A DNA stretch of 64,000 bases from Achromobacter ruhlandii (GCF_902859695.1 NZ_CADIJL010000030.1:1-64000); one strand, 5' to 3'; numbered from the stretch's first letter, positions 46,931-56,304 are shown. A program made the numbers and translations. The notes: generated by a model from the letters alone, not told the origin.

Positions 46931-47707
46931 TCACCCCTTGACCAGCCCCCCATCCACAATCAAATTCTGCCCCGTCACCGCGCGCGACCACGGGCTGGCG
47001 AAAAACAGCACCGCGTCGGCGAACTGTTCGGGCGTGGTCACTTCGCGCAGCGGCGTGCTGGCGGCAATCAGGTCGAACACCGCCGCCGGCGTGGCGGCCG
47101 AGGCGTCGGTGGTGCGCAGCAGCCCGCCGGACACCATGTTGACGGTGATGCCGTCCGCGCCCAACTCGTGCGACAGCGTGCGCGTGAACGCCAGCAGCGC
47201 GGCCTTGGCGGCGGTGTAGTCGTGGTACGGCACCACCGGGTTCTGGACCAGGTTGGTGCCGACGTTGATGATGCGGCCGCCGCCGGCGGCGCGCATCGAC
47301 GGCAGCACGGCCTGGGTGGTGTTCAGGGCGGCGCGCACGCTGCCTTCCAGTTGCGCGTTCATGCGCGCCCAGTCGAGCGTGTCGGCGTGGGGACGGGCGT
47401 CGCCGTCGAATTGGAAGGCGGGCAGGGCGTTGTTGACCACGGTGCCGACCGGCCGGCCGAAATGCTCGCTGGCGCGCGCCACCATGGCGGCAACGGCCTC
47501 GGCATCGCGCACATCGGCCCGCACGGCCAGCGCGCGGTCCGGGGCGGTGGCGGCCAGTTCGCGCGCCGCGGCGTCGCTGTTCAGATAATTGATGACCACC
47601 CGCGCGCCTTCGCGCAGAAAGGCGCGGGCAATGGCCGCGCCCAGGCCGCGGCTGGCGCCGGTGACGATGACGAGTTGCTGGTCCAGGGGGAGGGGAAGGC
47701 TGGGCAT
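46931..47707 (-). CDS. Short-chain dehydrogenase/reductase (3-oxoacyl-ACP reductase-like)
   Basis: A 258-residue SDR: TGASRGLGAAIA at 16-27, NNALPA in the NNAG position, INVGTN near 150, and YHDYTAAKAALLAFTR with catalytic Tyr and Lys. The C-terminal SRAVTGQNLIVDGGLVKG is typical. It is downstream of a GntR regulator on the same strand (108 bases apart) and may act with the divergent aldehyde dehydrogenase. Confidence 0.88.
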   Translation of the reverse strand: MPSLPLPLDQQLVIVTGASRGLGAAIARAFLREGARVVINYLNSDAAARELAATAPDRALAVRADVRDAEAVAAMVARASEHFGRPVGTVVNNALPAFQFDGDARPHADTLDWARMNAQLEGSVRAALNTTQAVLPSMRAAGGGRIINVGTNLVQNPVVPYHDYTAAKAALLAFTRTLSHELGADGITVNMVSGGLLRTTDASAATPAAVFDLIAASTPLREVTTPEQFADAVLFFASPWSRAVTGQNLIVDGGLVKG

Positions 47708-47815
47708 GGTGGGGAATCAGGCGGAAATCAGGCAGTGAATCGGGTCAGGAAAAATGCGGTGGCGCCGGACGGGCCGCGTGAGCCGCCGCGCGGACGGGGC
47801 AGCGCCGGCGCCGCC

Positions 47816-48619
47816 TCAATGTTCCGAGCCGCTGTTGAGCATGCGGCTGCGGGCTTTTTCGATATGCGCGCGCATGATGTTGCGGGCGCCCTCCGCATCC
47901 TGTTCGCGGATCAGGCGGTAGATCTGGCGGTGTTCGTCGATGGCGGCGCGGGTGCGCTTCCAGGGTTCGCTGTGGACGAGGTGGCGCATCATGTTGACGG
48001 CGTGGCTGACGTCGTACTCCAGCGATTTGAGCACCTGCACAAAGCGCTGGTTGCCGGTGGCCGCCGCGATCGCGCGGTGAAAGCCATAGTCGTGATGGTG
48101 GGCGATGGCGCCGGCGGCGTCGGCGGCTTCGTAGCCGGCCAGCATGCGGTCCATTTCCAGCAGGTCGTCGTCGGTGCGGCGCAACGCGGCCAGGTAGGCG
48201 CATTCCGGTTCGATCACCATGCGCAATTCCAGCCCTTCCAGGATGTGGCCGACGCGGCGCGCGGGGTCAACCGCGGGCATGCCGCCCATCAGGTCGGGCT
48301 TGGCGCGCACGTAGCTGCCCGAACCGCGCACCGACTCGACCAATTGGTCTTCACGCAGGCGGTCCAGCGCCTGGCGCACCACCGGACGCGATACTTCGAA
48401 CAGCGCGGCCAGTTCCAGCTCGGTCGGCAGCTTGGCGCCCGGCGCGATCTTGCCCGTGGCGATGGCGTAGAACAGGCTTTCGTAGACCCGTTCGGCGAAG
48501 CGTTCGGCGCGCACGTAGCCCAGGCCCGAGGCCACTTCGGCCAGCACGTCCAGCTCCGGCCGCGGCCGGCTAGCCGCGGTAAGCAGCTTGTCCAGCTGCG
48601 GATCGCGCAGTTTGCTCAT
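47816..48619 (-). CDS. GntR-family transcriptional regulator (FadR/FCD subfamily)
   Basis: A 267-residue regulator: winged helix at about 38-105 (ERVYESLFYAIATGKIAPGAKLPTELELAALFEVSRPVVRQALDRLREDQLVES) and FCD ligand domain after 110 with the metal-binding histidines (DYGFHRAIAAATGN, HRQIYRLI). Divergent from an aldehyde dehydrogenase, with TGTCA-type palindromes in the interval, so it probably controls both sides. Confidence 0.9.
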   Translation of the reverse strand: MSKLRDPQLDKLLTAASRPRPELDVLAEVASGLGYVRAERFAERVYESLFYAIATGKIAPGAKLPTELELAALFEVSRPVVRQALDRLREDQLVESVRGSGSYVRAKPDLMGGMPAVDPARRVGHILEGLELRMVIEPECAYLAALRRTDDDLLEMDRMLAGYEAADAAGAIAHHHDYGFHRAIAAATGNQRFVQVLKSLEYDVSHAVNMMRHLVHSEPWKRTRAAIDEHRQIYRLIREQDAEGARNIMRAHIEKARSRMLNSGSEH

Positions 48620-48657
48620 GGCCTTGCTCCTGTGGCGCGCACGCCAGGTTTGTTCTC

Positions 48658-48667
48658 TGTCATGACA
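48658..48667. promoter_or_regulatory. TGTCATGACA dyad before the GntR gene
   Basis: A perfect 10-bp palindrome, 39 bases before the GntR start. It shares the TGTCA half-site with the dyad at 48772-48788. Confidence 0.45.
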
Positions 48668-48771
48668 AATCGAGCCGAAGCGTTCCGCGCTGAGCGAACG
48701 CTTCGACGGCCTTGAATTCCTAGGGATAACCCGAATCGGACGAAAAATATCCTGAAGCTTGGGACGAAAGC

Positions 48772-48788
48772 TGTCAATTCAATTGACA
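48772..48788. promoter_or_regulatory. TGTCAATT-C-AATTGACA dyad
   Basis: Perfect 8-bp arms around one base, mid-way in the interval between the divergent GntR and aldehyde dehydrogenase genes. A likely GntR-type operator. Confidence 0.6.
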
Positions 48789-48955
48789 AGTTGTGGAGCG
48801 CTCCCTTACCTTGGCTGAATCCCGTTACGCCCCAAAACCACACCGCGCGCATTCGACGCCGGGCGGCGCGCCGATTCCCCCGGCCGCGCCAGGAGACCCA
48901 GCATCCGCGCGCGTTCCGCAACCGGCCAGCCGGCCGCTACTTTACTCCGCACATC

Positions 48956-50389
48956 GTGACTCAGAAGAACTTTATCGCCAATCAATGGGTGCCCGCCGCC
49001 AGCGGTGAAACCATTCCTGTCCTGAACCCGTCCGATGGCAAGGTATTCGAAGCCATCGCGCGCTCGGGCGAACAGGACGTGGACCGCGCCGTGATCGCCG
49101 CGCGCGCGGCCTTCGAGGGCGAGTGGGGCCAGATGGCCCCGGCCGCCCGCAGCCGCCTGCTGATGCGCATCGCCTTCGCGCTGCTGGACCGCCAGGAGGA
49201 ACTGGCGCAGCTGGAATCGGCCGATACCGGCAAGCCGATCAAGCAGGCCCGCGCCGACGCGGCCGCCGTGGCGCGCTATTTCGAGTTCTATGCCGGCGCG
49301 GTCGACAAGCTGCACGGCGAGACCATTCCCTATACCCCGGGCTTTACCGTGCTGACCGTGCGCGAAGCGCATGGCGTGACCGGCCACATCGTGCCGTGGA
49401 ACTATCCGCTGCAGATCTTCGGCCGCAGCGTCGGCGCCGCGCTGGCCGCGGGCAACGCCTGCGTGGTCAAGCCGGCCGAGGACGCCTGCCTGTCGCTGCT
49501 CAAGGTGGCCGAGATCGCCGCCGAGGCGGGCCTGCCGGCCGGCGCGCTGAACATCTGCACCGGCTACGGCCACGAGGCCGGCGCCGCCTTGTCGGCGCAC
49601 CCGGGCATCGACCACATCTCGTTCACCGGCTCGCCGCAGACCGGCAAGATGGTGGCGCACGCCGCCGCCGAGAACCACGTGCCAGTGACGCTGGAGCTGG
49701 GCGGCAAGTCGCCGCAGATCGTGTTCGACGACGCCGACCTGGACGCCGCCATGCCGGTGCTGCTGGCCGCCATCATCCAGAACGCCGGCCAGACCTGCTC
49801 GGCCGGCAGCCGCGTGCTGATCCAGCGCGGCGTCTACGAGAAAGTGCTGGCGCGCCTGGGCGAGGCGTTCGCGGCCACCGTCACCGGCCCGGCCGCGCAG
49901 GACCTGGACGTCGGCCCGCTGATCAGCGCCCGCCAGCACGACCGCGTGCGCGGTTTCCTGGCCGAGGCCGAAGCCGAGGGCCTGAAGGTCGCGGCGCGCG
50001 GCAAGCTCAAGGACGGCGCGCCGGACAGCGGCTTCTACCAGCCGCCGGTGCTGTTCCGCGACGTGCCGCCCAAGAGCCGGCTGGCGCAGGAAGAAGTGTT
50101 CGGCCCGGTGCTGGCCGCGATGGTGTTCGACACCGAGGAAGAAGCGCTGGAAATCGCCAACGGCACGCTCTATGGCCTGGTGGCCGGCGTCTGGACCCGC
50201 GACGGCGGCCGCCAGCTGCGCCTGGCGCGCAAGCTGCGCGCCGGCCAGGTGTTCGTCAACAACTACGGCGCCGGCGGCGGCGTGGAACTGCCGTTCGGCG
50301 GTTCGCGCCAGTCGGGCTACGGCCGTGAAAAGGGCTTCGAGGCGCTGTACGGCTTCACCACCCTGAAGACCATCGCCATCCGCCACTGA
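48956..50389 (+). CDS. NAD(P)-dependent aldehyde dehydrogenase
   Basis: A 477-residue ALDH superfamily enzyme oxidising an aldehyde to its acid. Key parts: VPWNYPLQIFGRSVGAALAAGNACVVKPAE, SFTGSPQTGK, catalytic Glu in LELGGKSP (about 244), catalytic Cys in NAGQTCSAGSR (about 280), and EEVFGPVL. The start is GTG 48956, where the family-like VTQKNFIANQWV begins. Divergent from a GntR regulator; the SDR beyond may supply the aldehyde. Confidence 0.9.
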   Translation: MTQKNFIANQWVPAASGETIPVLNPSDGKVFEAIARSGEQDVDRAVIAARAAFEGEWGQMAPAARSRLLMRIAFALLDRQEELAQLESADTGKPIKQARADAAAVARYFEFYAGAVDKLHGETIPYTPGFTVLTVREAHGVTGHIVPWNYPLQIFGRSVGAALAAGNACVVKPAEDACLSLLKVAEIAAEAGLPAGALNICTGYGHEAGAALSAHPGIDHISFTGSPQTGKMVAHAAAENHVPVTLELGGKSPQIVFDDADLDAAMPVLLAAIIQNAGQTCSAGSRVLIQRGVYEKVLARLGEAFAATVTGPAAQDLDVGPLISARQHDRVRGFLAEAEAEGLKVAARGKLKDGAPDSGFYQPPVLFRDVPPKSRLAQEEVFGPVLAAMVFDTEEEALEIANGTLYGLVAGVWTRDGGRQLRLARKLRAGQVFVNNYGAGGGVELPFGGSRQSGYGREKGFEALYGFTTLKTIAIRH

Positions 50390-50400
50390 TCCGGCGGCGG

Positions 50401-50484
50401 CCGGGCGTGCCGCCCCGACAGGGGCGGGCGCCCGGTGGCAAAATATCGGTTACCTTTGATGTTTTGCCAGGGGCGCCACGCCCC
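50401..50484 (+). other. Run of three hairpins before the riboflavin synthase gene
   Basis: Hairpin 1: CCGGGCG and CCGCCCC paired with GGGGCGG and CGCCCGG (50401-50435). Hairpin 2: TGGCAAAA/TTTTGCCA (50436-50469). Hairpin 3: GGGGCG/CGCCCC (50470-50484), ending 15 bases before the ATG. The first may act as terminator of the aldehyde dehydrogenase gene. No FMN riboswitch consensus is present. Confidence 0.4.
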
Positions 50485-50499
50485 GTATCCAGGATCAGC

Positions 50500-51204
50500 A
50501 TGTTCACCGGTATTGTCCAAGGCACCGCGAAGATCGCGAAAATCGCGGACCGCGAAGGCCTGCGCACGTTTACGCTGGCGTTTCCCGACGGCTTCTGCAA
50601 GGACCTGGCGATCGGCGCCAGCGTCTCCACCGACGGCGTCTGCCTGACGGTCACCGAAATCCTCGACGCCAACCAGGCCACCTTCGATGTCATGCTGCAA
50701 AGCCTGGCCATCACCACGCTGGGCAGCTACCAGGAAGGCGACCGCGCCAACGTCGAGCGCGCCGCCAAGGATGGCGCCGAGATCGGCGGGCATCCGCTCT
50801 CCGGCCACGTCGATTTCACCTCGGAAGTGGTGATGGTGAAGTCCTCGGACACCAACCGCCTGATGCGCTTCAGCATCCCCGAGGCCTTCCGCAAGTACGT
50901 GTTCGCCAAGGGCTACATCGCCATCAACGGCGCCAGCCTGACCGTGTCCGAGGTCAACCGCGCCGAAGGCTGGTTCGAAGTCTGGCTGATCCCCGAGACC
51001 CGCCGCATGACGGTGTTCGAGGACAAGCAGGTGGGCGACCACGTCAACATCGAGATCGAGCGCAGCACCCAGGTGGTGGTGGACACCGTGCGCGAGACGG
51101 TCCAGGAAAGCCTGGGCAAGCTGCAGCCGCTGCTGGAAGCCATCCTCAAGGAAAAAGGGCTGACGCTGGAAGATTTCGTCAGCCCGCAGGGCAAGCTCAA
51201 GTAG
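50500..51204 (+). CDS. ribE: Riboflavin synthase, alpha subunit
   Basis: A 234-residue enzyme that dismutates two lumazines to riboflavin. Two homologous lumazine-binding domains: MFTGIVQGTAKI, SVSTDGVCLTVTE and GGHPLSGHVDF in the first; YVFAKGYIAINGASLTVSEVN and VNIEIERSTQVVVDTV in the second. The C-terminal 25 residues (EAILKEKGLTLEDFVSPQ) are an extra tail. The upstream frame to 50407 covers hairpins and is rejected. It is not beside other rib genes. Confidence 0.9.
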   Translation: MFTGIVQGTAKIAKIADREGLRTFTLAFPDGFCKDLAIGASVSTDGVCLTVTEILDANQATFDVMLQSLAITTLGSYQEGDRANVERAAKDGAEIGGHPLSGHVDFTSEVVMVKSSDTNRLMRFSIPEAFRKYVFAKGYIAINGASLTVSEVNRAEGWFEVWLIPETRRMTVFEDKQVGDHVNIEIERSTQVVVDTVRETVQESLGKLQPLLEAILKEKGLTLEDFVSPQGKLK

Positions 51205-51255
51205 GACGCGGCCGTCCGCGTTCCATCCGCTTTCCGTTCAAGACCCGCTCCCGCG

Positions 51256-51283
51256 CGCCGGCCCGCGTTCGCGGGGGCCGGCG
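51256..51283 (+). terminator. Probable terminator after riboflavin synthase
   Basis: Hairpin with arms CGCCGGCCCGCG and CGGGGGCCGGCG (one mismatch) around TTCG, 52 bases after the stop. It is followed by TGTCTGT, not a full T-run. Confidence 0.5.
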
Positions 51284-51331
51284 TGTCTGTATGAGGGCGC
51301 CCGGTCAGGCCTCGAACTCAACGAGCAAACT

Positions 51332-51370
51332 CAAGGCGCGAATTCAAGGCGCGAATTCAAGCCGCGAATG
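51332..51370. repeat. 13-bp tandem repeat at the 3' end of the M81 peptidase gene
   Basis: Three copies of CAAGGCGCGAATT or a two-base variant. The last copy forms the final codons and stop of the peptidase gene; the other two lie beyond it. Confidence 0.7.
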
Positions 51371-52850
51371 CCGGCCCCAGCGGCTTGATGCGGATGCCCG
51401 GTTGCAGCCGGGTCCAGGGCAGGTCGGCGGGATCGGCCTGCATCGGGCCCGGGGCCTTGGCCACCAGCACCTCATGCGCGATCGGCTGGAAGTCGGCGCG
51501 GAAGTGCACCGAGCTTTTCACCACCAGGATCGCCATCTCCTCGGGCTGCACGCCGCCGACGCGGAACAGGTTGCGGTCCAGCATCTGCGACTTGGTGGCG
51601 CTGACCACCACGCGCACGCCGCCCAGGCGCAGCCCGGCCACCGCCTCCAGGTCCACGTCCATGCCGTTCATCATCGGGCCATCGAAGCGCAGCTTGCCCG
51701 GCGACAGCGTCTCGACCACGAATTCACCCTCGAACGGCGCGTCGCCGGCCACGCCGGACTGGCCGCCCAGGCGCAGCTTCACCTTGCTGCCGATGCCGGC
51801 GGCGGTCGCCTGGCGCACGGCCTCGGGATCGTAGAACAGGCCCAGCGCGGCGTTCTGCGCGTCGGCCTCGACCAGCGCGCGCAGCATGCCGGTGGTGTTG
51901 GCGTCGCCGCCCGCGCCCGGATTGTCCTGGGTGTCGGCGATGACCACGGGGCGCGACGCGCCCGCCGCCAGCGCCTGGGCCCGCTTGACGGCGTCGGCCG
52001 GCGCCAGGAAGTCGGGCGACCATTGCGGTTCCAGTTCCAGCACGCGCTGGTACAGCGCCTCGGTCACGCGTTCGACCGCGTCGGCGTCGGTGCCGTAGGC
52101 CCACACCACCGGGCCGCATTCGGGAAAGTCGGCCGCCGGAAAGCCCGGCGCGAACGAAATCGAGGCCACGCCCGGCGTCCGCTCCAGGCGTTCGAGTTCT
52201 TCGTACACGCCCTGTGACGGCTGCAGCATCGTGCACATGCCGTTGATGGGAATCAGGAAGGGCAGGCGGCGTTCGGCGCGCACCCACTTGTCGCCAGCCG
52301 CGACGCGCGCGGCCAGCAGGCGCGCGGCATGCTCGCCGGTCACCGCCATGTCCACGTGCGGGTAGGTGCGGAAGGCGGCCAGGCCGTCGGCCTCGCGCAG
52401 CATCCGCGCGGTGACGTTGGCGTGCAGGTCCAGGCTGCCGACCACCGGCACGCCGGGGCCGACCAGCGCGCGCACCCGCGCCAGCAGTTCGCCTTCGCCG
52501 TCGTCCAGGTGCTCGGCCACCATGGCGCCGTGCAGGTCCAGGTAGATGGCGTCGAAGCCGCCGGCGCGCGCCGCGTCGACGATCTCGCCGGCGATGCGTT
52601 CGTAGGCATCGCGGGTGACGTGGGCCGACGGGCTGGCGCCGGCCCAGATCACCGTGCGCACGGTGTGGCCCTGCGCCAGCGCGGCGTTGATGAAGCCGCC
52701 GGCGGGGATGTTGACCTCGCGCAGCGCCAGCATGTCCTCGCCGCGCACCATGGCGGGAAAGCCCTCGCCGCGCACGAAGTTCTCATAGGCCGCCTTGGAC
52801 GGCGCGAAGGTATTGGTCTCGTGCTGGAAGCCAGCCACCAGAATGTGCAT
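51357..52850 (-). CDS. M81-family metallopeptidase (MlrC-like)
   Basis: A 497-residue putative zinc peptidase of the microcystin LR degradation protein MlrC type. The N-terminal domain has FQHETNTFAPSKAAYENFV with the metal-binding His, YLDLHGAMVAEHLDDGEGELL and SLDLHANVT; the C-terminal MlrC domain has VIADTQDNPGAGGDANTTGMLRALVEA. It is the second gene after an MFS transporter (18-base gap), so it probably hydrolyses an imported amide or peptide. AAGGA precedes the ATG. Confidence 0.88.
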   Translation of the reverse strand: MHILVAGFQHETNTFAPSKAAYENFVRGEGFPAMVRGEDMLALREVNIPAGGFINAALAQGHTVRTVIWAGASPSAHVTRDAYERIAGEIVDAARAGGFDAIYLDLHGAMVAEHLDDGEGELLARVRALVGPGVPVVGSLDLHANVTARMLREADGLAAFRTYPHVDMAVTGEHAARLLAARVAAGDKWVRAERRLPFLIPINGMCTMLQPSQGVYEELERLERTPGVASISFAPGFPAADFPECGPVVWAYGTDADAVERVTEALYQRVLELEPQWSPDFLAPADAVKRAQALAAGASRPVVIADTQDNPGAGGDANTTGMLRALVEADAQNAALGLFYDPEAVRQATAAGIGSKVKLRLGGQSGVAGDAPFEGEFVVETLSPGKLRFDGPMMNGMDVDLEAVAGLRLGGVRVVVSATKSQMLDRNLFRVGGVQPEEMAILVVKSSVHFRADFQPIAHEVLVAKAPGPMQADPADLPWTRLQPGIRIKPLGPAFAA

Positions 52851-52868
52851 GATCGATTCCTTTGAGCG

Positions 52869-54170
52869 TCAGGCGCGCACGGGCGCGGATTGGGCGGGAC
52901 GATTCACCAGCAGCAGCAGGGCGCCGGCCACCAGCAGGGCGGAGATCGCATACAGGCCGCCAGCCAGGCTGCCGGTGGATTCCTTGACCCAGCCGATGAT
53001 GGACGGGCTGAGAAAGCCGCCCAGCAAGCCGATGCTGTTGATCAGCGCGATGCCGCCCGCCGCGGCTTCCCCTTGCAGGTACTGCGACGGAATCGCCCAG
53101 AATACCGTGTAGGCGGCCCACATGAAGCCCGTGGCCAGCGTGATGGCCGTCAGGGATAGCGCGAATTGCGTCGGCGCCGCGGTGGCGATGCACAGCGCCA
53201 CGCCGGCCAGCAGGGCGGGCACCAGCGTGTGCCAGCGGCGTTCGCGCATGCGGTCGGAACTGCGCGCGAACCACAGCATGAAGACCGCCGCGGCCACGTA
53301 GGGGATCGCCGAGTACAGGCCGATCTGCATGGTGTCCTGCACCCCGGCCAGCTTGAGCAGCGTCGGCAGCCAGAAGCTGACCGCATAGATGCCGCAGATC
53401 AGGCAGAAGTAGGTCAGCGCCATGCCGTAGATGGCGGGATCGCGCAGCACCTGGGCGAAGGCGTGCTTCTTGTGCGCGCCGCGGCTGTCCAGGTCGGCGG
53501 CCAGCAGCGCCTTTTCCTCGGCGCTGAGCCAGCGCGCCTCGGCCGGCTTGTCGTCCAGGTAGCGGAAGGCGATGACGCCCAGCAGCACACAGGGCAGGCC
53601 TTCGAGCAGGAACATCCATTGCCAGCCATCCAGCCCGTGCGCGCCGGAGAAGGCCGTCATGATCCAGGCCGAGACCGGCCCGCCGACGATGCCGCCGATC
53701 GGGCCGGCCAGCATCACCACCGCCATGACGCCGGCCATGCGCGACTGCGAGTACCAGTAGGTCAGGTAGAAGATCATGCCGGGGGCGAAGCCGGCCTCGA
53801 ACACGCCCAGCATGAAGCGCAGGACGTAGAAGCTCCATTCGCCCTGCACGAACAGCATCGAGGCCGAGGTCAGGCCCCACAGCACCATGATGCGGCTGAT
53901 GGTGCGGCGCGCGCCGATGCGCGTCAGCAGCAGGTTGCTGGGCACCTCGAACATCACGTAGCCAAGAAAGAAGATGCCCGCGCCCAGGCCGTAGACGGCA
54001 TCCGAGATGCCGATGTCCTGCTGCATCTGCAGCTTGGCGAAACCGATGTTGATGCGGTCCAGGTAGGCGAACACATAACAGAGCAGCAGGAACGGCAGCA
54101 GCCGCCAGGTGATCTTGCGATAGAGCGGAGCCAGGCGCGGATCGGCGCCTGGCGTGGCCTGATGGGGCAT
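52869..54170 (-). CDS. MFS transporter, anion:cation symporter family
   Basis: A 433-residue importer with 12 helices: ITWRLLPFLLLCYVFAYLDRINIGFAKLQMQQDIGIS and GYVMFEVPSNLLLTRIGARR are typical ACS marks. Upstream of and operonic with the M81 peptidase gene; divergent from a LysR gene 257 bases away. The frame is open up to 54416, outside family similarity. Confidence 0.9.
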   Translation of the reverse strand: MPHQATPGADPRLAPLYRKITWRLLPFLLLCYVFAYLDRINIGFAKLQMQQDIGISDAVYGLGAGIFFLGYVMFEVPSNLLLTRIGARRTISRIMVLWGLTSASMLFVQGEWSFYVLRFMLGVFEAGFAPGMIFYLTYWYSQSRMAGVMAVVMLAGPIGGIVGGPVSAWIMTAFSGAHGLDGWQWMFLLEGLPCVLLGVIAFRYLDDKPAEARWLSAEEKALLAADLDSRGAHKKHAFAQVLRDPAIYGMALTYFCLICGIYAVSFWLPTLLKLAGVQDTMQIGLYSAIPYVAAAVFMLWFARSSDRMRERRWHTLVPALLAGVALCIATAAPTQFALSLTAITLATGFMWAAYTVFWAIPSQYLQGEAAAGGIALINSIGLLGGFLSPSIIGWVKESTGSLAGGLYAISALLVAGALLLLVNRPAQSAPVRA

Positions 54171-54427
54171 TGCGTGTCTCCTCGCGGGCGGGTCTGCGCC
54201 CGCCGCGGTGGTTGGGATGGCGGCGGTTCCCGGGGCGGGTCCGCGCGGCGTCCATATTGCGAGCACGCAGTGTTCGAAACAATGACCTGAGTGATAAATT
54301 ATCGTTGCCTTCAGAGCAACATACGGGCAACGGAAAAAGACGCCGGCCATGTCCCGGCCTCCATGACAAACCATGGCGGGCGGCGGGTTCCTGGCGCCGG
54401 ACGTCCATAACCACAAAAGGGGAAACC

Positions 54428-55342
54428 ATGGCGGAAATCAGCCAGACGCGGCTGAGGTATTTCAACGAGGTGGTGGCCTGTGGCTCCATCCGCGGCGCGG
54501 CCGACAAGCTCGGCACCGCGCCGTCGGTCATCAGCCGCCAGATCCAGTTGCTGGAAAAGGAACTGGGCGTGGCGCTGTTCGAGCGCCGCGCGCGCGGACT
54601 GACGCCGACCGAGGCCGCCGACATGCTGCTGGAATACCATCGCGCCTGCCGCGCGCAACAGGAACACCTGAACACGCGCCTGCAGGAACTGCGCGGCATG
54701 CGGCGCGGCAACGTCCACCTGATGATCAGCGAAGGCTTCATCGACAGCCTGATGGAGCACGTGGTGGGGCCGTTCTGCATCGAACACCCGCGCATCAACG
54801 TCAGCGTCAACGTCGGCTCGGTCAACGAGGTGGTCGAGGCGGTGGCCTCGGATGCCGCGCACATCGGCCTGGCCTACAACCCGCCGGTCGATCCGCGGCT
54901 GCGCTGCCGCGCCAGCCGCAAGCATCCGGTCTGCCTGCTGGCGGTGCCCGGCCATGCGCTGGCGCGGCGCCGCGCGCCGCTCACCATCGCCGACATCCTG
55001 CCGTATCCATTCGCGCTGATGTCCGCGCCGTATGGCTTGCGCCAGGCGGTCGACCTGCTGGAGTTCACGGAACGCATCCACCTGACGCCGAGCCTGACCA
55101 CCAATTCGCTGCGCGTGCTCAAGCAGTACGCGATCAGCGGCGCCGGGGTGACGCTGATGCCGAACCTGGGCGTGCACCACGAATTGGCCAGCGGCGAACT
55201 GGTGGCGCTGCCGATCGCGCATCCGATCCTGAGCGCGCCCGAGTGCCAGATGCTGCTGCGTCTGGGGCGGCCGCTGTCATCGGCCGCCAACGAGGTGGTG
55301 CGTCGCATCGAACAGCGCCTGCCGGCATTCGCGGCGCCGTAA
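54428..55342 (+). CDS. LysR-family transcriptional regulator
   Basis: A 304-residue LTTR: winged helix at 5-65 (LRYFNEVVACGSIRGAADKLGTAPSVISRQIQLLEKELGVALFER) and effector domain 90-295. Divergent from the MFS/M81 operon and likely its regulator. The ATG at 54428 begins the family-like MAEISQTRLRYF. The 257-base interval contains an AT-rich stretch near 54290-54305 that could hold its site. Confidence 0.9.
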   Translation: MAEISQTRLRYFNEVVACGSIRGAADKLGTAPSVISRQIQLLEKELGVALFERRARGLTPTEAADMLLEYHRACRAQQEHLNTRLQELRGMRRGNVHLMISEGFIDSLMEHVVGPFCIEHPRINVSVNVGSVNEVVEAVASDAAHIGLAYNPPVDPRLRCRASRKHPVCLLAVPGHALARRRAPLTIADILPYPFALMSAPYGLRQAVDLLEFTERIHLTPSLTTNSLRVLKQYAISGAGVTLMPNLGVHHELASGELVALPIAHPILSAPECQMLLRLGRPLSSAANEVVRRIEQRLPAFAAP

Positions 55343-55567
55343 TGGCGGCATGTGTGCCGAGGGTAGGGGGCAATGCCCGGCCCGGGCCGCGGGTGGATTT
55401 CGTTACGGATGGCGGCGCGTGAATATTGAAAGTTCCAGTATTCATGCGCTTTTTCAGCCATTTTTCTGCTGTAGGTCAATAAACAAGCCATTCTTCTGGT
55501 GAAATCGCCATGCAATGGGCTTTTCAGGGCGATGTCAGCTACAATGGCAGCACTTTCGGAGGTTTCT

Positions 55568-56152
55568 ATGTCGGTAATATCCGATATCAAAATACGCCCC
55601 CTGGAGCGCGGCGACCTGCACTTCGTGCACAAGATCAACAATAACGACGTCATCATGCGTTATTGGTTCGAAGAGCCCTACGAGGCCTACGACGAACTGG
55701 TCGCCCTCTATGACCGCCACTTGCATGACCAGAACGAGCGGCGCTTCATCATCGAGCACGACACCGGCCAGCCGGCCGGCCTGGTGGAACTGGTGGAAAT
55801 CGACTACATCCACCGCCGCGCTGAATTCCAGATCATCATCGCGCCCAGCTACCAGGGGCGCGGCTACGCCAAGGCCGCCACCCGCATCGCGGTGGGCTAC
55901 GCCTTCCGCGTGCTGAACCTGCACAAGGTCTACCTGGTGGTGGACAAGGACAACCGCGCCGCCGTGCACATCTACGAGCGCTGCGGCTTCCAGATCGAAG
56001 GGCTGCTCAAGGAAGAGTTCTTTTCCAACGGCGCCTACCGCGACGCCTACCGCATGGCGCTGCTGCAGCACGATCACCTGCGCGAGGTCGGGCCGGGCGC
56101 GCCGGATGCGCCGGTGCTGCGCGACTGGCCGCAGGAAGAACAGACGGGCTGA
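55568..56152 (+). CDS. speG: Spermidine N1-acetyltransferase
   Basis: A 194-residue GNAT enzyme acetylating spermidine and spermine with acetyl-CoA. It follows E. coli SpeG closely: [68 protein letters not shown] with the CoA-binding loop, and [22 protein letters not shown] stands 5 bases before ATG 55568. It is monocistronic, followed by a hairpin terminator. Confidence 0.95.
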   Translation: MSVISDIKIRPLERGDLHFVHKINNNDVIMRYWFEEPYEAYDELVALYDRHLHDQNERRFIIEHDTGQPAGLVELVEIDYIHRRAEFQIIIAPSYQGRGYAKAATRIAVGYAFRVLNLHKVYLVVDKDNRAAVHIYERCGFQIEGLLKEEFFSNGAYRDAYRMALLQHDHLREVGPGAPDAPVLRDWPQEEQTG

Positions 56153-56269
56153 CACGCGGCACGATCGGCGTTGCATCCCGCATGATCGAGGCGGCCCCGG
56201 CCGCCTTCCCGGGCAGTGCGCCTTGAACGATCGGACGGCGCGGGAGCGCGGCGCCGCGCCGATGTGGAA

Positions 56270-56304
56270 AAACGCCCCGGCAGGAGATTCCTGCCGGGGC
56301 GTTT
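56270..56304. terminator. Terminator between speG and the P-type ATPase gene
   Basis: A perfect 16-bp stem, arms AAACGCCCCGGCAGGA and TCCTGCCGGGGCGTTT, 3-base loop. Minus-strand reading continues with T5, so it serves best the ATPase gene ending at 56322; it may also stop speG transcripts. Confidence 0.85.

Larger units (their letters stand above)
48620..48955. promoter_or_regulatory. 336-base divergent interval, GntR gene to aldehyde dehydrogenase
   Basis: No gene seen. It contains the two TGTCA-type dyads and an AT-richer stretch (48740-48800). The frame of the aldehyde dehydrogenase stays open back to 48791, but that part is an implausible Arg/Pro-rich extension. Confidence 0.6.

Noticed and set aside
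48719-48733. TAGGGATAAC resembling an I-SceI homing site
   Set aside because: Only ten bases match, the rest does not; likely chance.
50401-50499. FMN riboswitch before riboflavin synthase
   Set aside because: The conserved RFN helices and consensus bases are absent; only simple hairpins are visible.
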